Of a stretch of 64,000 nucleotides of DNA, positions 49,861 through 63,000 are shown piece after piece (the first letter of the stretch is position 1; the number at the start of each line of letters is the position of its first letter). The stretch comes from Atherinomorus stipes (taxonomy: Eukaryota > Chordata > Actinopteri > Atheriniformes > Atherinidae), in contig JALJCO010000083.1 of NCBI GenBank assembly GCA_023101725.1, positions 724,501-788,500 on the forward strand, given 5' to 3'. Below the pieces are notes generated by a model. It made no database searches, was not told where the DNA came from, and saw nothing but the letters and a program-made list of their open reading frames with translations. A program made the position numbers and the translations under genes.

Positions 49861-52193
49861 AAAACACTAAATTTGCTGTTTACATTGTGCTAAGAGCAAC
49901 CAAGCTGCGGACAAACACAAGAGGGGCTGGCTGTTGATTTAAAACAAAGACAGAAAGAAAAAGAGAATGTGTTTCATGTTAAACCAACAAGGGATGATAA
50001 TTTGAAAACAAACAAAATTTGTACATGTTAAATGAACAAATTTCTTTCAGTTCATCAAACAAGTGCCTTAGTTGACTTTTTTGAGTGAGGAGGAAACTCA
50101 CTAAGAGTGATTCTATCCGTGATCTCATTCCCTTGGTCACTCCCAGCTCATGAGCATAAGTACAGTACGGGCAGGAACACTGATCTTACCTTAGAAAAAA
50201 AAAAAAAATTATCTTTGAGGTTTTAGACAAAGTGTAAAGATGCAGAAGCAAATTCCTGACCATACTATGGGAACTTTTACCTGGTGTTTGTACAAATCAT
50301 GGAACTTGGTGGCTAGATAAGTTGTTTTTTTTAACTTTTATTTTATCTTGACTTAAGTGAGACATTTTTCAGTGTCTTGGATATGCAGTGTTCAAAACAC
50401 TACACAAGATATACGTGATTAAAAAATCAATCAGACAGTTTAGTTTTTCAAAGTAACTAAAGAAGCAAGTAACCAAAAGCTTCTTTACACCAGTACCACC
50501 ATTACACACTGATGCTCTATAGGAAGTATACCTCTTGGTATTTCAGCAGTAGCTTTGTCCCTTTACACTGAAGTGTAGATTATATTTCAGGCTTACTAAA
50601 GGCCATGAGTAAATGGATAGGGGCCTTAAACACTGCCAGGGGTTCTTATCTCTTTGCAACCGAACCTCTTGTATCCCTGAAAGGTCACCTCTGTTTCTCA
50701 TTCACCAACATTTTTCTCTTCACTAACCACAATACTCTCCACAAATGGCATAAACTTTACAGGGAAGCTTATTGAGATTGGGATGTGTACTGAACTTTTA
50801 AACTGAATCCAGCGGCATTACTTCCATTTCCACTATGTCTCAAGTTTTAAAAATGCTTACCTACCACACTTGTTCCCTTTCAGAGAAAAGCAAGATCTAA
50901 AGAAAATAGAAAAGAAGCAGCTTCTTTGAGTTTGCAGTGCTTTTGGGTGGTGTTTCCAGATGCCGTCCATTAAAATGAGTCCTTGAGAGAAACTGTCTGT
51001 CATCGCTGACAGCTCTCGCCATGAAGCCTTGTGGGGATTAGCTTCAGAGTGCTGAGAGGATCAGAACAGTATGCATCAAGTCTGCAAGAATTTGGATGAA
51101 GTAGAAAACCTTTCGCAGAGTTTCACACAGTTTCAGCAGTGCTGATTGAATCCTAATGTGATGACTCAGAAACACATGACAGCAGAGGGACAAGGTCAGT
51201 TTATGATAGAAAGTAGTCCTGCAGTATAAATATTTTTCCATCATTTAAGTCTAAGTAAAATTAGACTACTGTACATCATTCAAGGGGAATTAAAATCTGT
51301 GGGGAAAAGATTGTTTCTTTCTTTTATTCTTTATCTCCCAGCTTGGTTCAGACATTACCAGGTTAACTACTATGTTGACACAGAAGCATTTGGCCTTTTG
51401 TGATTTGGCATGAGACAACCACACTCATGGATGACTCTGAAATGAATATTACTTAGAAAAGTATGCAATTCAAAAAGTAGTTTGAACAAAGTCCTGCATT
51501 TCTACACTTCCCCCTGATCTCTTGTTTTTTCCACTTTATTTTGGTTGTTTATTTTATAGGGACAGAACATATAAAAACAAAGAAAACAGTTTCTAGATAA
51601 GCCATATTTACTGTAGTCAAGAGGATAAAGCCAAGAAACATCCAACTTGTCTAAATTAGTTGATTGTGCCATGAAAACCAAAGATGCTTAAGATCAGTAA
51701 ATTTGTTATATTTATTACTGAATAAATTCCTTTAATTATTCAAGCTCTAGGATGATAATCTTACAATTCACAACAAATAAAGACGGATACAAACTTTCCT
51801 ACATAGTATTGAGGAAAGTTTTAGGGAAATATTTGGGAACTCATTAATGAGACTCCCAACCTGAGAGACATGGAGCACATTTGGCATCTAAAATTTGTCA
51901 TTATATTCGTTTAACAAAAACAACTTGGAATGAAGATGAATGCAGCCTTTCCCAAAATGAGGGTCCTGTTCACCATGTGGGTCAGAAGATAATATCAGGG
52001 GGTCACCAGGGTAGCAAAAATATCTGCACAATCTGTATCTCCACTGACTGCACTGCATCTATGATACCAAATACTCTCAAAGCTGCATGGGAATGTGGCA
52101 CTTTTACACCATTTGTATTTGAATCGATTATCTTTTAGTGCAATTTCATATTATTGAATTTGTGAGTGTGAATGTATGTGATTTACTAATTAT
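49861..52193. other. Non-coding stretch, nothing recognised
   Basis: AT-rich with short frames. Sequence near 51945-52010 (CCTTTCCCAAAATGAGGGTC, GGGGTCACCAGGGTAGC) has the flavour of a hAT end but no mate. Confidence 0.45.
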
Positions 52194-52372
52194 TAGTGAT
52201 GTCCAATATTATCAACCTACTGATATCTGCATCAAAATGTGACATTGTAAAAGATTAGTATCAGTTTTTTCAGACCTATTTTTACCAACCAAAATTTTGC
52301 GAGATATCTTTGCCCCGTTACAAAATCTTGTAAGATTGTGTTCCATAAGTACTGGTCCAGAGAGTTATAGCA
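52194..52372. repeat. Dispersed GATATTGG-type element, truncated copy
   Basis: Begins GATGTCCAATATTATCAACC and runs to TACTGGTCCAG, matching the first 170 bases of the 46879 copy in the same orientation. The remainder is absent. Confidence 0.7.
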
Positions 52373-53389
52373 CATTTAATGTAAAATACAATTCAAGGTT
52401 CATTTAAAAAATCAAAAGCATTACAGATGGGTGCAAAAAGAATAGTAGTAGTAGTGCGTTTGGTCTAATTGAGACTACAAACCAATATTTATATTTTTAA
52501 AGTTGCATATTAATGAATGATAGCAAAATCATGTGGTTTACATAAGAGAAAAATAACCCTCCTCATAGTTGAACCCTGCAGATGACAAGTCAGCCGTTCA
52601 TTAGTAAAAAATTGCCTCTGTAAAAGAAAAAGAAAAGAAAAAAGAGAGGGTGATTGAAATTGATTTTTAAATTTTGAGTGTATTAGGAATTAATGATACA
52701 AATGTCTGGGGGAATTAAAAGTTTGCTGGGTGAAGCCAAGGGTGACCATTCATTCGGAGAAGTCAGCCAGGTGTGAGGGCTGCTTAGATGTTCAGAGAGG
52801 CGTGCTGATTTTGTCAAGCTAGTCTGCAGACCAACACTTACAGCTTGTGGAATCTTTTTCCTATATTGCATTACCTTTGCCAAATTTATGTAGACACTGA
52901 CGAAATGAAGCAAATTATCTACATGATAAACACCCATACTTCTGTACAGAAACTGTAAACACTGTAAACACACAGAAAAACAGAGCATTGAGAGAACCCG
53001 CAGCTGTCATTAAGATTTTGGTGTAATGTTTCCGGAAGGAACAAAACCATTGTTTACCCCATGAAGGCAGTAATTAAAATTAACCTCATAGTGCTGTTTA
53101 TTTCAAAGCTTTATTCAGAAAAAAAGAAGCTAATTTTCACCCGCAGCACTTATTGTACATGTAGAGGTTATTATACTAAATATTAATGGGCAATATTCTC
53201 ATGGATGATCAGCCCAGCTAATTAAGGTTATCTACACTGTCCATGGTAAAATGCTGTCTGACCTAGATTAATGGATGTATTTGTATACTGACATCAAACA
53301 TGGCACATCATCAGTGTATCCTTAGAATCATGCCACTAAACTAAAAAAAACGTATAGAAAATTTGAAGTTTGATCAGTTCTTTTCTTCT
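52373..53389. other. Sequence just upstream of the lrfn2 ATG exon
   Basis: Intron by the splice evidence at 53405. Sequence at 53030-53290 is complex and rich in TAATTA-type words (GCAGTAATTAAAATTAACC, CAGCTAATTAAGG, TAGATTAATGG). It could be a conserved element, but that is inference. A 101-codon minus frame at 52683-52988 has no known motif. Confidence 0.5.
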
Positions 53390-53426
53390 CTTTTTGTTTC
53401 TCCAGGTCCCCCTTGTATGAGGTAAC
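53390..53426 (+). other. lrfn2: Splice acceptor and 5' UTR part of the lrfn2 ATG exon
   Basis: A T-rich tract followed by CTCCAG ends at 53405, so the exon probably begins at 53406 with 21 bases of 5' UTR before the ATG. The remaining 5' UTR must come from an upstream exon, in keeping with the non-coding first exon known for LRFN genes. The short UTR piece carries a two-codon upstream ORF at 53417-53425 (ATG, one arginine codon, TAA) in weak start context. Confidence 0.75.
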
Positions 53427-54802
53427 ATGGACAAAGTGGTCATCTGTCTCCTGCTTCTGGGAACTGCAGTTACGATGGTCCATGCATGTCCCAAATATTG
53501 TGTCTGCCAGAACCTCTCAGAGTCTCTGGGGACTCTGTGTCCCTCCAAAGGCCTGCTTTTTGTTCCACCGGACATCGACCGGCGAACTGTGGAGCTCCGG
53601 CTGGGTGGCAACTTCATCCTAAAGGTCACCACTCAGGACTTTGCCAACATGACAGGTCTGGTGGATCTCACGTTGTCCCGCAATACAATCAGCGCCATCC
53701 AGCCTTTCTCTTTCATTGATCTTGAGACCTTGAGATCCTTGCACATGGACAGTAACCGGTTGACCGAACTGGGACCAGATGACCTTCGAGGGCTGATCAA
53801 TCTGCAGCACCTGATCCTCAATAATAATCAGCTGAGTCGAATCTCTAACGCAGCCTTTGATGACTTGTTACTCACTCTGGAGGATCTTGATTTGTCATAT
53901 AACAACTTGCGCAGTGTGCCTTGGGAAGCCATCCGAAAGATGGTCAGCCTCCATCAGATGAGTCTGGACCATAACCTCATCTCCTTCATTGCAGAGGGGA
54001 CTTTTACAGACTTGGATAAATTAGCTCGCTTGGATCTGACCTCCAATCGTCTCCAGAAGCTCCCCCCAGACCCCATCTTCGCTCGGTCCCAGAGCAGTAT
54101 GGTGATGAGCACTCCTTACGCCCCTCCGCTGTCCCTAAGCTTTGGTGGGAACCCGTTGCATTGCAACTGTGAGGTGCTTTGGCTTCGAAGGCTGGATCGT
54201 GAGGACGATATGGAGACTTGTGCTTCTCCTACCAGTCTAAAAGGGCGCTACTTTTGGTCTGTTCGTGAGGAAGAGTTTGTCTGCGAGCCCCCTCTTATCA
54301 CTCAACATACACACAAGTTGTTGGTGCTTGAGGGCCAAACAGCTAGCTTGCGCTGTAAAGCTGTTGGAGATCCGATGCCAACTGTTCATTGGGTTGCTCC
54401 TGATGACCGTTTAATCAGCAACTCCTCCCGAGCTACTGTATATGAAAATGGCACCTTGGACATAGCAATCACCACATCCAAGGACTATGGGATCTTTACT
54501 TGCATAGCTGCTAATGCTGCTGGGGAATCTACAGCCTCCATCGAGCTATCAATCATTCAACTCCCCCACCTGACTAATGGTACAAATCGTACCACGCAGT
54601 CCAAGTCGGGACCTTCAGACATCACTAGCTCTACCAAGATCAGTAAAGGGGAGCCAAAGCCTCTTCCAGAGAAGGTAGTTTCTGTATCAGAAGTGACTGC
54701 TGTCTCTGCTCTGGTCAAGTGGAGTGTTAGCAAATCAACTCCGAAGGTCAAAATGTTTCAGCTCCAGTACAACTGTTCTGATGATGAAGTCCTCATTTAC
54801 AG
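53427..54802 (+). CDS. lrfn2: lrfn2 first coding exon: signal peptide, LRRs, Ig domain, start of FNIII
   Basis: This exon encodes residues 1-458 plus two bases of codon 459. The start ATG has A at -3 and G at +4, a good vertebrate context, and is followed directly by a hydrophobic signal sequence. The exon ends at AG before GTAAGA, a near-consensus donor. The last residues encoded are in the first half of the fibronectin III domain, so this exon alone cannot make a membrane protein. Reading past the donor meets TAA at once. Confidence 0.96.
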
Positions 54803-56969
54803 GTAAGAATGATTCATGGATCTAAATTGTCTAAGACTGTGAGCTAAAGCCGCTCTGATTAATTCTGAGGTAAAATCTTTTAGTTCAGACAACTCACAGC
54901 TCATTTTTATCAGTCAATTGCTAATTGTTTATAGGATGAATGCTTAAGACATTCAATTTCTCTGAAGTGTTACTTAAAAATCAACGCCCATCTTTTTTTT
55001 TTTTTTTTTTTTTTTTTTTGTTATACTTGTATGATCCGAGGGGAAATTAGGGCTTGATTCACCCATCTCTGTACTGAGTATCAGAGAGCAGAGGGCTGCT
55101 ATTTAAAGCGCCCGGGGAGCATTTGGAGGGTTAAGGATCTTGCTCAGGGATCCACAGTGTTTAACCTAGGAGTCGTGTCGGGGACTCGAACCCGGGTCCT
55201 CCGCGCCAAAGCCCACGACTCTACCACTAGGCCACCCACTCCCCTATTTAAATCCTTCTTGAGATTTTTCCCCCCTTTAACTGACAATTGGTGAAGATGC
55301 TATATCCACATTTTATATTACAAAAGAGAAATCCTTGCCCTGAACCATTAATTAGAAATCCGAGAAGAAAAAGGATTATAGACCTCATTTTAATGTATCC
55401 CGCTTAAGCTGCTCAAGTCCATAGAAGTGTGAGCTTGGCGACTGCAGCTGGAGATCTTTGGGCTCTGTGAAATCAATTTCCTTTTTCAAATGAGACAATG
55501 AATGCAGCAACATTCAGTAGAGATAATTGGTTGGAAATATAGGAAGCAGCCTGACGTTTACCACTAAATTAGTGGGTTGCTTTAAAAAAAATGAGAACAA
55601 AATCGTGTTGTTTGTCCAGACTTAATACATCTGTATTCACACTGAAGATGCAATTTAAACTATAGCAAACCAGGAGTCTTTTTATCATGTGCTCACTTAT
55701 AGTGTATTTCTTTAGCAGTACCTTATCTGAGAATTTATTCTCCACAATAGTTCCAATCCATCACCTTGGCACTGCTGCTGCATGATGAAAAATAACTGAC
55801 AGAATATGGGAGGGTAAAAGACTGGATATGAACTGTAATATGAGATTAGGACCAAACACAGTAAATGAAGAAAAATATGACTGTGTCCAAACACTGTTGA
55901 CGCCACTCACATCCCTGCAAACTCAATAATAGGCTGTTTATCTGATTTCCTTGCATGCACACTCTGTGCCAGTTTTCCACGCCAGAGTGGGGAGAATAAT
56001 ATAAATTTTCAGAATGTTTCTTTTCTGCTTGGTGACAGACATATTGGATGACTCATCCAAATTCACATTTACCCAAAACGACTCAAAGCAGCAAAATTGC
56101 TTCCCTGAAAGGTGATAAATTTAATGGCACTCCTGATGCAGCTTCAACTCAGTATTCATTACTAATAATAACCACGACATTTATTTGTTTCGAAAGCTAG
56201 TTTGAGGCATACATCAAAAATGTTTTTCCTTTCTCAGAGTTCAGTAGTGTCAAATTTAGGGTCATCTGTTGGTAAAAGTTGAATATGAGATGTGTTTTCA
56301 CCAATGTAGAAAAAGTAAATGAGATTCTGTTTTCATGACCTCAGAATGAGCTTTTCATATAAAACATTGTCATGGCTTGCCCACTTTGCAACATTACCTC
56401 AGAGAGAACTTAGCCAAACACTAGCACTAGGAAAGGTCTTTAACACTTTTAACTGGTCACTGTTGTTAAAGGATATCAAGTGAGAGCTATTCAGAGCCAA
56501 TCCCAATGTCTTCCCCTGGCACTTCCCCTCTATTTTTCATTCATTCTTGCAGTTAGGTTTAATAAACCCTTTTCTTATGGGGGTTGAGGTCATGGTCACT
56601 GAGCCATACGATTTGCCCTCAACATCCCAGCTGAATGATAACATTATTATTGCTTCTGGGTAACTTGCATCTGAAATGCTGGAAGTATGGGTCAAGGGGA
56701 AGAAGAGGAATAGTCAAGATGCATGCATGCTTCGCCCTTTTTGAAGCCTCACTTAATGCTCACATTGCATTAGATTTGTCATTACTTTCAAGACACATGA
56801 CCAGTTTACAATTATCTTTTCCTTTTCTAAGAACTATTGACCTTAAGTTCTGAGTAAACCAAAAATAATCTGTTTTTAGTTTGTCACATCACAGACAAAA
56901 GTGCTTTTACAGTAATGGAGTAGATCAAATCTGGGCTTAATTCACAAGAAAATGGACAATCAATGGACA

Positions 56970-57007
<38 letters not shown>

Positions 57008-60000
57008 GTATATATTATATAGGAAATAAGTATGATTTTTGTATACAACACATTCTGCCATCCAGGAAATTTGCATGTCCACAATGAAAGTAGAAGCCTA
57101 TTATTAGTTTGTCTAAGGTTAAACTATTGCTAGATTAATGTAGGCTTGTTTATAACAGTCAGATATAAGGAGAGAAGTTGCTTTAAGGCCATGTAATGAT
57201 GTTGATAACTTTTTACATTTCCTGCCAATCCTGAGCAGAAAAACAGTAAAGCCCAACTGCACAATTCCGGAAAAACATGTTTGTGGGCAATTTAACATGT
57301 TTTAAACAACACAAACAAAACTGAATTAAAAAATGCTTTATTGATACTCGAGTGAAATGATAAATTATTCAAATTGTATCACAAATCTCTGCTTTACTCA
57401 GACCTAAAAGGCAAAGTCAAAAGCAAACAAAAAAAGCCTGTGGTTTATTTTTCATTGTCTTTGTCTACTGTTTTCAGAACCTGAAAAATACAGTAAATGT
57501 TTCAGAGGATGGTAATAATTATGTTTTCCAGAGAACCCTCATGCTTTATGAGGTTGCTTTCGAACAGTTCAAAGGTTTATCAATGCTGCTTTTAAAAGGC
57601 ATTTTAGATCAGAAATACATAAAGATTGACTACTTCAAACAAGGGAAATTTTCTACTATTATGACAATTTTGATGGTAATTTTCTGTTAAGACTTTTTTA
57701 TGCTCAGCTGATGGCTATTAAAAGTAATAAGCACCAGATTTCATACTCTCGATGCTTCTCGATGAGAAGAAAACGATGCTTTAAAATGTCTTTTACATCA
57801 TCACAACTGCACATGTTTAGCTCATGTACACCAGAAAATGTTCATGCCAGAAGAGAACAGGTTTCTGGAATGAAACCCTGCAAAGACAGGCTAACTGCAG
57901 TCTTCTGAAATGCTACGGATATGATTTCACTGCTTGCACATGCTCACCTACAGCGTGTCTCTCACTGGCTGACTCTGTGTCCCACTGCCTGCACTCAAGA
58001 AACAGCATGATTAAAAATCAATCAGAGCCACGTGGGGCAGCCGAGCGGCTGCATGAGTTCCCTCGGACACGTGAGGAAGCACAGCCTCTTCCTGGTTAAG
58101 GAAAAAGGCAATTAAGGATGAATAATGAATAGCAGCCCCACTGGTGTCTGGGCTCTGTAGTGGAGGCGCTTCAGAGGGATCAAAGCTTTGGATGCATGTA
58201 CTGCAGGAAAACCTCAAGCCAACAATGGATGGATGATCGAGGAATCTATTTTTAGATAACCACAACAGTGTGGCTGAGTCTTTAAGGGCTCATTTCTGCT
58301 AATGTAGTAAACAGCAGTGCCATTAGTTGCTTTTATGCCGCGTGTGTTGCAACACTGACTTTACAAAGCATAACCTATTAATACAATTAATTTTTCCAGC
58401 AAATACTTGTAAATATTATTAAGAAGATAATGCTCAAAATGAGCTGAGCTCTCCAGGAACCCATTATTTATGTTGTAATAGGCGAGAACCCAAGTTTTCC
58501 TCTATACATTAATTGCCTGCCTGTGGTACCAGATCACTGAACATGTTCCCTACAGTTTCCCTCTTTACTCCTGTCATATATAACATATGTACCAGTATAG
58601 AGCTCTGGCTGAATCTGGAAATATAGTTAGTCTTATAATGTATTACATATGGGAGAGGTTCTAAAATGTGTTATTTTTAAAAATATTTTACACAAAAGAG
58701 TCTGTAACAAATACAGATACAAAAAATGTTTAATAGCAACAGTGAGAAACTGTCAAAATTGTAAATCACTGTGGTGAATACATCAAATCTCTGTAGATAA
58801 ATCCAACTATATTTTTTACAGGTACACTATGTAAAATTCACAGTATTTTGATTTATTTTGACATAGGTAGATTTAGTTGGAAAAAAAGTGTAAAGTCAAG
58901 AGTGGATAATTACTGTAAAAGTTACTGTATAATTTTGTACAAATTACAAATCTTGTTAATGTGGACATTTAAATTTACAGTATAAAACCATTTGTCACTA
59001 AACAAAAACATACCATAATTTTTACAGAGATATACTACGATGAAGTTTTAGGGTTTGTTTTTGTCTTTTTACGAGATGCAACTTATTATTATGTTGCTTT
59101 ATAGCTTTCTGTTTCAGCCTTCCTTTGCTTCTTAAGTTTTCATTGCTGTCACTCTGTATTTGAAGCCAGAAAGTAATTTTTCTTTCTGAATTGAAATATA
59201 TGGACTTTTTTTCATATAACATCATTACCTTAATTATTTGAGTCCCTCCACAATAATGAACCCTGCTGCTACTGCAGATGAACCCCCTGGGGTACAAGAC
59301 CACAGGTTTTGAATGACTATTTAACTAAAAAAGGAACCAGAGTTTCATTCTGTGGAGTACAGACTGGTTTTCAGTCTCATGGCTTTGAATAGTGCTGCTT
59401 TGAAAAAGCTGAAGTCTTTCAGATGCACACAAGGTGTCCTGTGGTTCCACTACCACAGGGACTGATGCACCAGTCAGACACTGACAAATGCTGCCTTATT
59501 TGTATGCGGCACAGTCCACATTAGGAGGAGTTGCTGTAAAATAAGTTGTCAGACTTTGATCCCCATGTGAGACCACATCTCTTTTCCTTTCTGCTCAGTG
59601 TCCCATGATTATTATTTCTGTTTTAATTTAAACTCACTATTTGGTTTGTCATGGTTTTGTTTTAAATGTCCGTTCAGAAATATTTATGCATGATGAAATG
59701 TGCATCAATATTTAGATTAGATCAAGGTTTTGGGCTGCTGGTCAGGAATTACAGGTTCAAATTGTGGACAAAATGGTAATTTGGGGGCAAATTTACAAAA
59801 TGATTGGCTTATAAAGTACAAACCATTTGCATTTAGAGGTGCAAATGGGCAGGAAGCATGCTAGGTTATGTTCAGGGGCCGATTTTATTTGTGAAGAAAC
59901 TTCATTTAAGGAACATTTTGCATCATACAACTAAATTCATAGTTGGCCTTTCATCAAACATGCATTACAGCGAATCATATATTTCCACTGGGAAATAACT

Positions 60001-63000
60001 GATGCAGTGATCAGCTTCTTTTCTTTATATACTGTAGCCATGTCAGACACATGTTTCAGAATTGTTTCATGTTTCATTGTGTCATGAAACCCAGGGGGCA
60101 GATGCAGCTGGATGAAAGTGGTGAATGATCAGGACCAGGGAGAACATTTAAATCTTGAGTGAAATCAAATTGACGGAAATCAACAGTAAAACTCAGCAGG
60201 GTATGATAAAAGTACCAACTTTTATCTGGAAGAAAACTCAGCTTGTTGGGACCAAACAGCTGTGTAACCTCTAGAAAACTTTGTTTGGACTCTGCAGCAA
60301 CAGAAAATCTTCCCAAATTCAAATTTGATGGGAGCAGCAAGGTGACAGAGTGGCAGATAAAGTGCAGTACCCATAAATATACTGAGGGACCTTGTTTTCC
60401 CCATCAATACATTTTTTTCTCCTGATGGCCCAGTCATATTCCAACATAACAATGCCAGGATCCATCAGGCTCAGATTAAGGATGGTTCATGAAGCATAAA
60501 ACAGCATTTTCACACATGGTTTGGGCACCACAAAGTTTAACCCCATTAAGAACTTTTTGGATGTGAACACAATGATCCGACTCTATCATCAGTACAAGAT
60601 ATTTGGAAAACATTCATGCAGCTGTGGAAGAACACTGCATGGTCTACTGGAAACTGTCATGTATCCCTCAATAATGACACAGTCAGTTATTTATTCATGG
60701 TATTTCTCGTCCTTAAAGCTGAAAACACAAACGGCTTTAACAGACAAATCACAGTTTTTAAGTTCCCTCAGGACACCCCGATGCAGCAGCCATTGGTCCA
60801 GTTGACCTCTTCAAAGAATAGTATTCATCCAACTGGAAAGCCAGACAGGCATCACAATTTATAAGACAAGTGTTCATTGCATGTTGAGCAGGCTACCAAT
60901 CCAAACTTCCAACCCCTTGGCTGAATGTAGGGTTATTTATCAATTTATTTTAGAGATGTCTGATATTTTCATTCATTATTGGCATTAAAATATCTGTATC
61001 TGTTTTATTTGCTGATATTTTTACGAAAAAAATTCTCACAAGATCTTTTTGTCCCATTGGTCCAGCAGAAAAGTCACTTCATATCCCAGCATTCCTTTCA
61101 GAGTCATGTGACTACGGTGCAGCTGCTGCTGCTACAGACTGACTTGCTTTGAAGCTGCTTATACTACGCCTGGTTTTAAATTTTTGGTAAAGTTACCAAG
61201 TTGTCAAAAACATTATTATTAGCCACATGTTGGCTAATACCTGCTAGTATCTGACATATGGCAGCAAATGTCCAGAATCAATTCCTCTGGCTGAGTTTAG
61301 GATATTTTAGGATCTTTGTTTTTGGAGAAGAATGTAGTTGTTTCTTCCAAAATATGAGAGATACTCTCATATTTTGTATCTCTCAAAATGAGCGATACAA
61401 AATGATAGATACAACCTCACAGTTGTCTGCATAGATCGGTATTGGTGATATTGGAAATTAAGGGTTGGACAATATTGGTATATCATAAAAAAAAAGCCAA
61501 TATCAAACTTTTTTTATATTTTTATTTATCTCAAATGTGGAGCAAGTGGGCAATAAAGCAGAGGCCCCAATATTGGCTCTGTTCACTCAAAATAAGCACA
61601 TTTACAACCTATTTGATGGAATAATGAAGTAGAAACACATGTGAGCTGTAAATCAAGACAAACTGCCTCTGCATAGCACCAGCATGGTTTTCAGAGTTGG
61701 ATGTTTTATTTGTCAAGTCATGAATGGAGTTTTAAAACATTTCTATTGACAGAAATTAAAGAATGACTAATTGGATGTCCCTGCAGTCTGCAGAGAGAAA
61801 ATGGATGAGTTTTCTGGATGAAAGCTTCTGTCAACTGCCTGCATAATAAAAATGTGGGTTCCTCATTAATAACCACCTCATTGATAAAGAATACCTATTT
61901 GGGAGCCCTGTAGTAGCTTTGACTTTAAGCTTCAGTCAAAACCTCAGAGGCTGAGTTAATTACTTGTATTTAAACATCTGGAATTGTAAGATTGGCTCGG
62001 AACACCTTAACGCCTGTTAAATGGAATGTACCAGAAATTACATTTCACAACAATATCAGAAAAGTGGCCATTCAGTGCTTATCTCATTACTGTTTTCTTC
62101 ATGCATATCAAACGGGGTTTACAGGGAGCAATGAAGTCATCCTGCTGAATTACTCTCTGCATATAAATAGCTACTTAGCATGGTTATTTTGGGCTATTTT
62201 TTAATCTGCTCCAGCATATCAGACTCATGATATTTACAGATTCATACAGATCTGTTTTCAACTAATTTTGTCTTGATCTCACATGGCAAAAGGTTTGTAA
62301 CAGTGTTTCTTCTGTCTGTTTGCAGAATGATTCCCATGATTAACAGAGCCTTCGTAGTCACAAACCTGGTCCCAGGGATGCAGTATGACCTGTGTGTCCT
62401 GGCCATCTGGGATGACACTGCCACCACACTCACTGCCACCAACATCGTTGGCTGTGTCCAGTTCATCACCAGGGAGGACTACCCACAGTGTCAGTCTCTT
62501 CACAGTGGCTTCATGGGTGGCACCATGATTCTGGTCATTGGCGGCATCATTGTGGCTACGCTACTGGTATTCATCATCATCCTCATGGTCCGCTATAAGG
62601 TGACCAGTGGGATCCAGACTTGTAAACTACCCACTGTAAGTAACACATACTCGCAGACCAATGGAGGAGTAAACCGGTTCAATGGTGCCCCGCCACAAGT
62701 CAAGTCCACCGTTGTTGTCATGCGTGAGGAAATGGTGGAGTTCAAGTGTGGTTCCCTCCAGAGTAGCCTCTCTTCGTCATCTTCTTCCTCCAACTCATTA
62801 GACAGCCACATGGGAAGAGGGCCCGGTGACCGCTACAGTGTACAGGGGAGTGAAAGCAGCACCCTGCCCGGCAACAAGTTCAGGAGGCATGGACACGGCA
62901 CCAAAGCGCGGCAAAGCCTGGACCACCTGCTAGGGGCCTTCACCGCACTGGAGCTGCGAGGGATGGCAAAGGACCAGGGGGCTTCCTGCTCCTCCACCGT

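Larger units (their letters stand above)
54803..62325 (+). other. lrfn2: lrfn2 intron inside the FNIII domain, phase 2
   Basis: This is 7523 bases from GTAAGA to TTTGCAG. It splits an arginine codon after its second base, in the middle of the fibronectin III domain. It contains a SINE at 54993-55244, an AT dinucleotide run at 56972-57005, a Tc1-like transposase scrap near 60428, and a 0.56 kb dispersed repeat at 60953-61509. The other short open frames inside it show no known protein similarity. Confidence 0.9.

Noticed and set aside
55175..55244. tRNA-like gene with A and B boxes on the minus strand
   Set aside because: The acceptor stem is not complementary, and it is joined to a SINE body and A tail.
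62273..62326. Alternative start ATG upstream of the second lrfn2 coding exon
   Set aside because: The open frame extends into intron before a good acceptor; the spliced join restores the expected LRFN2 protein.
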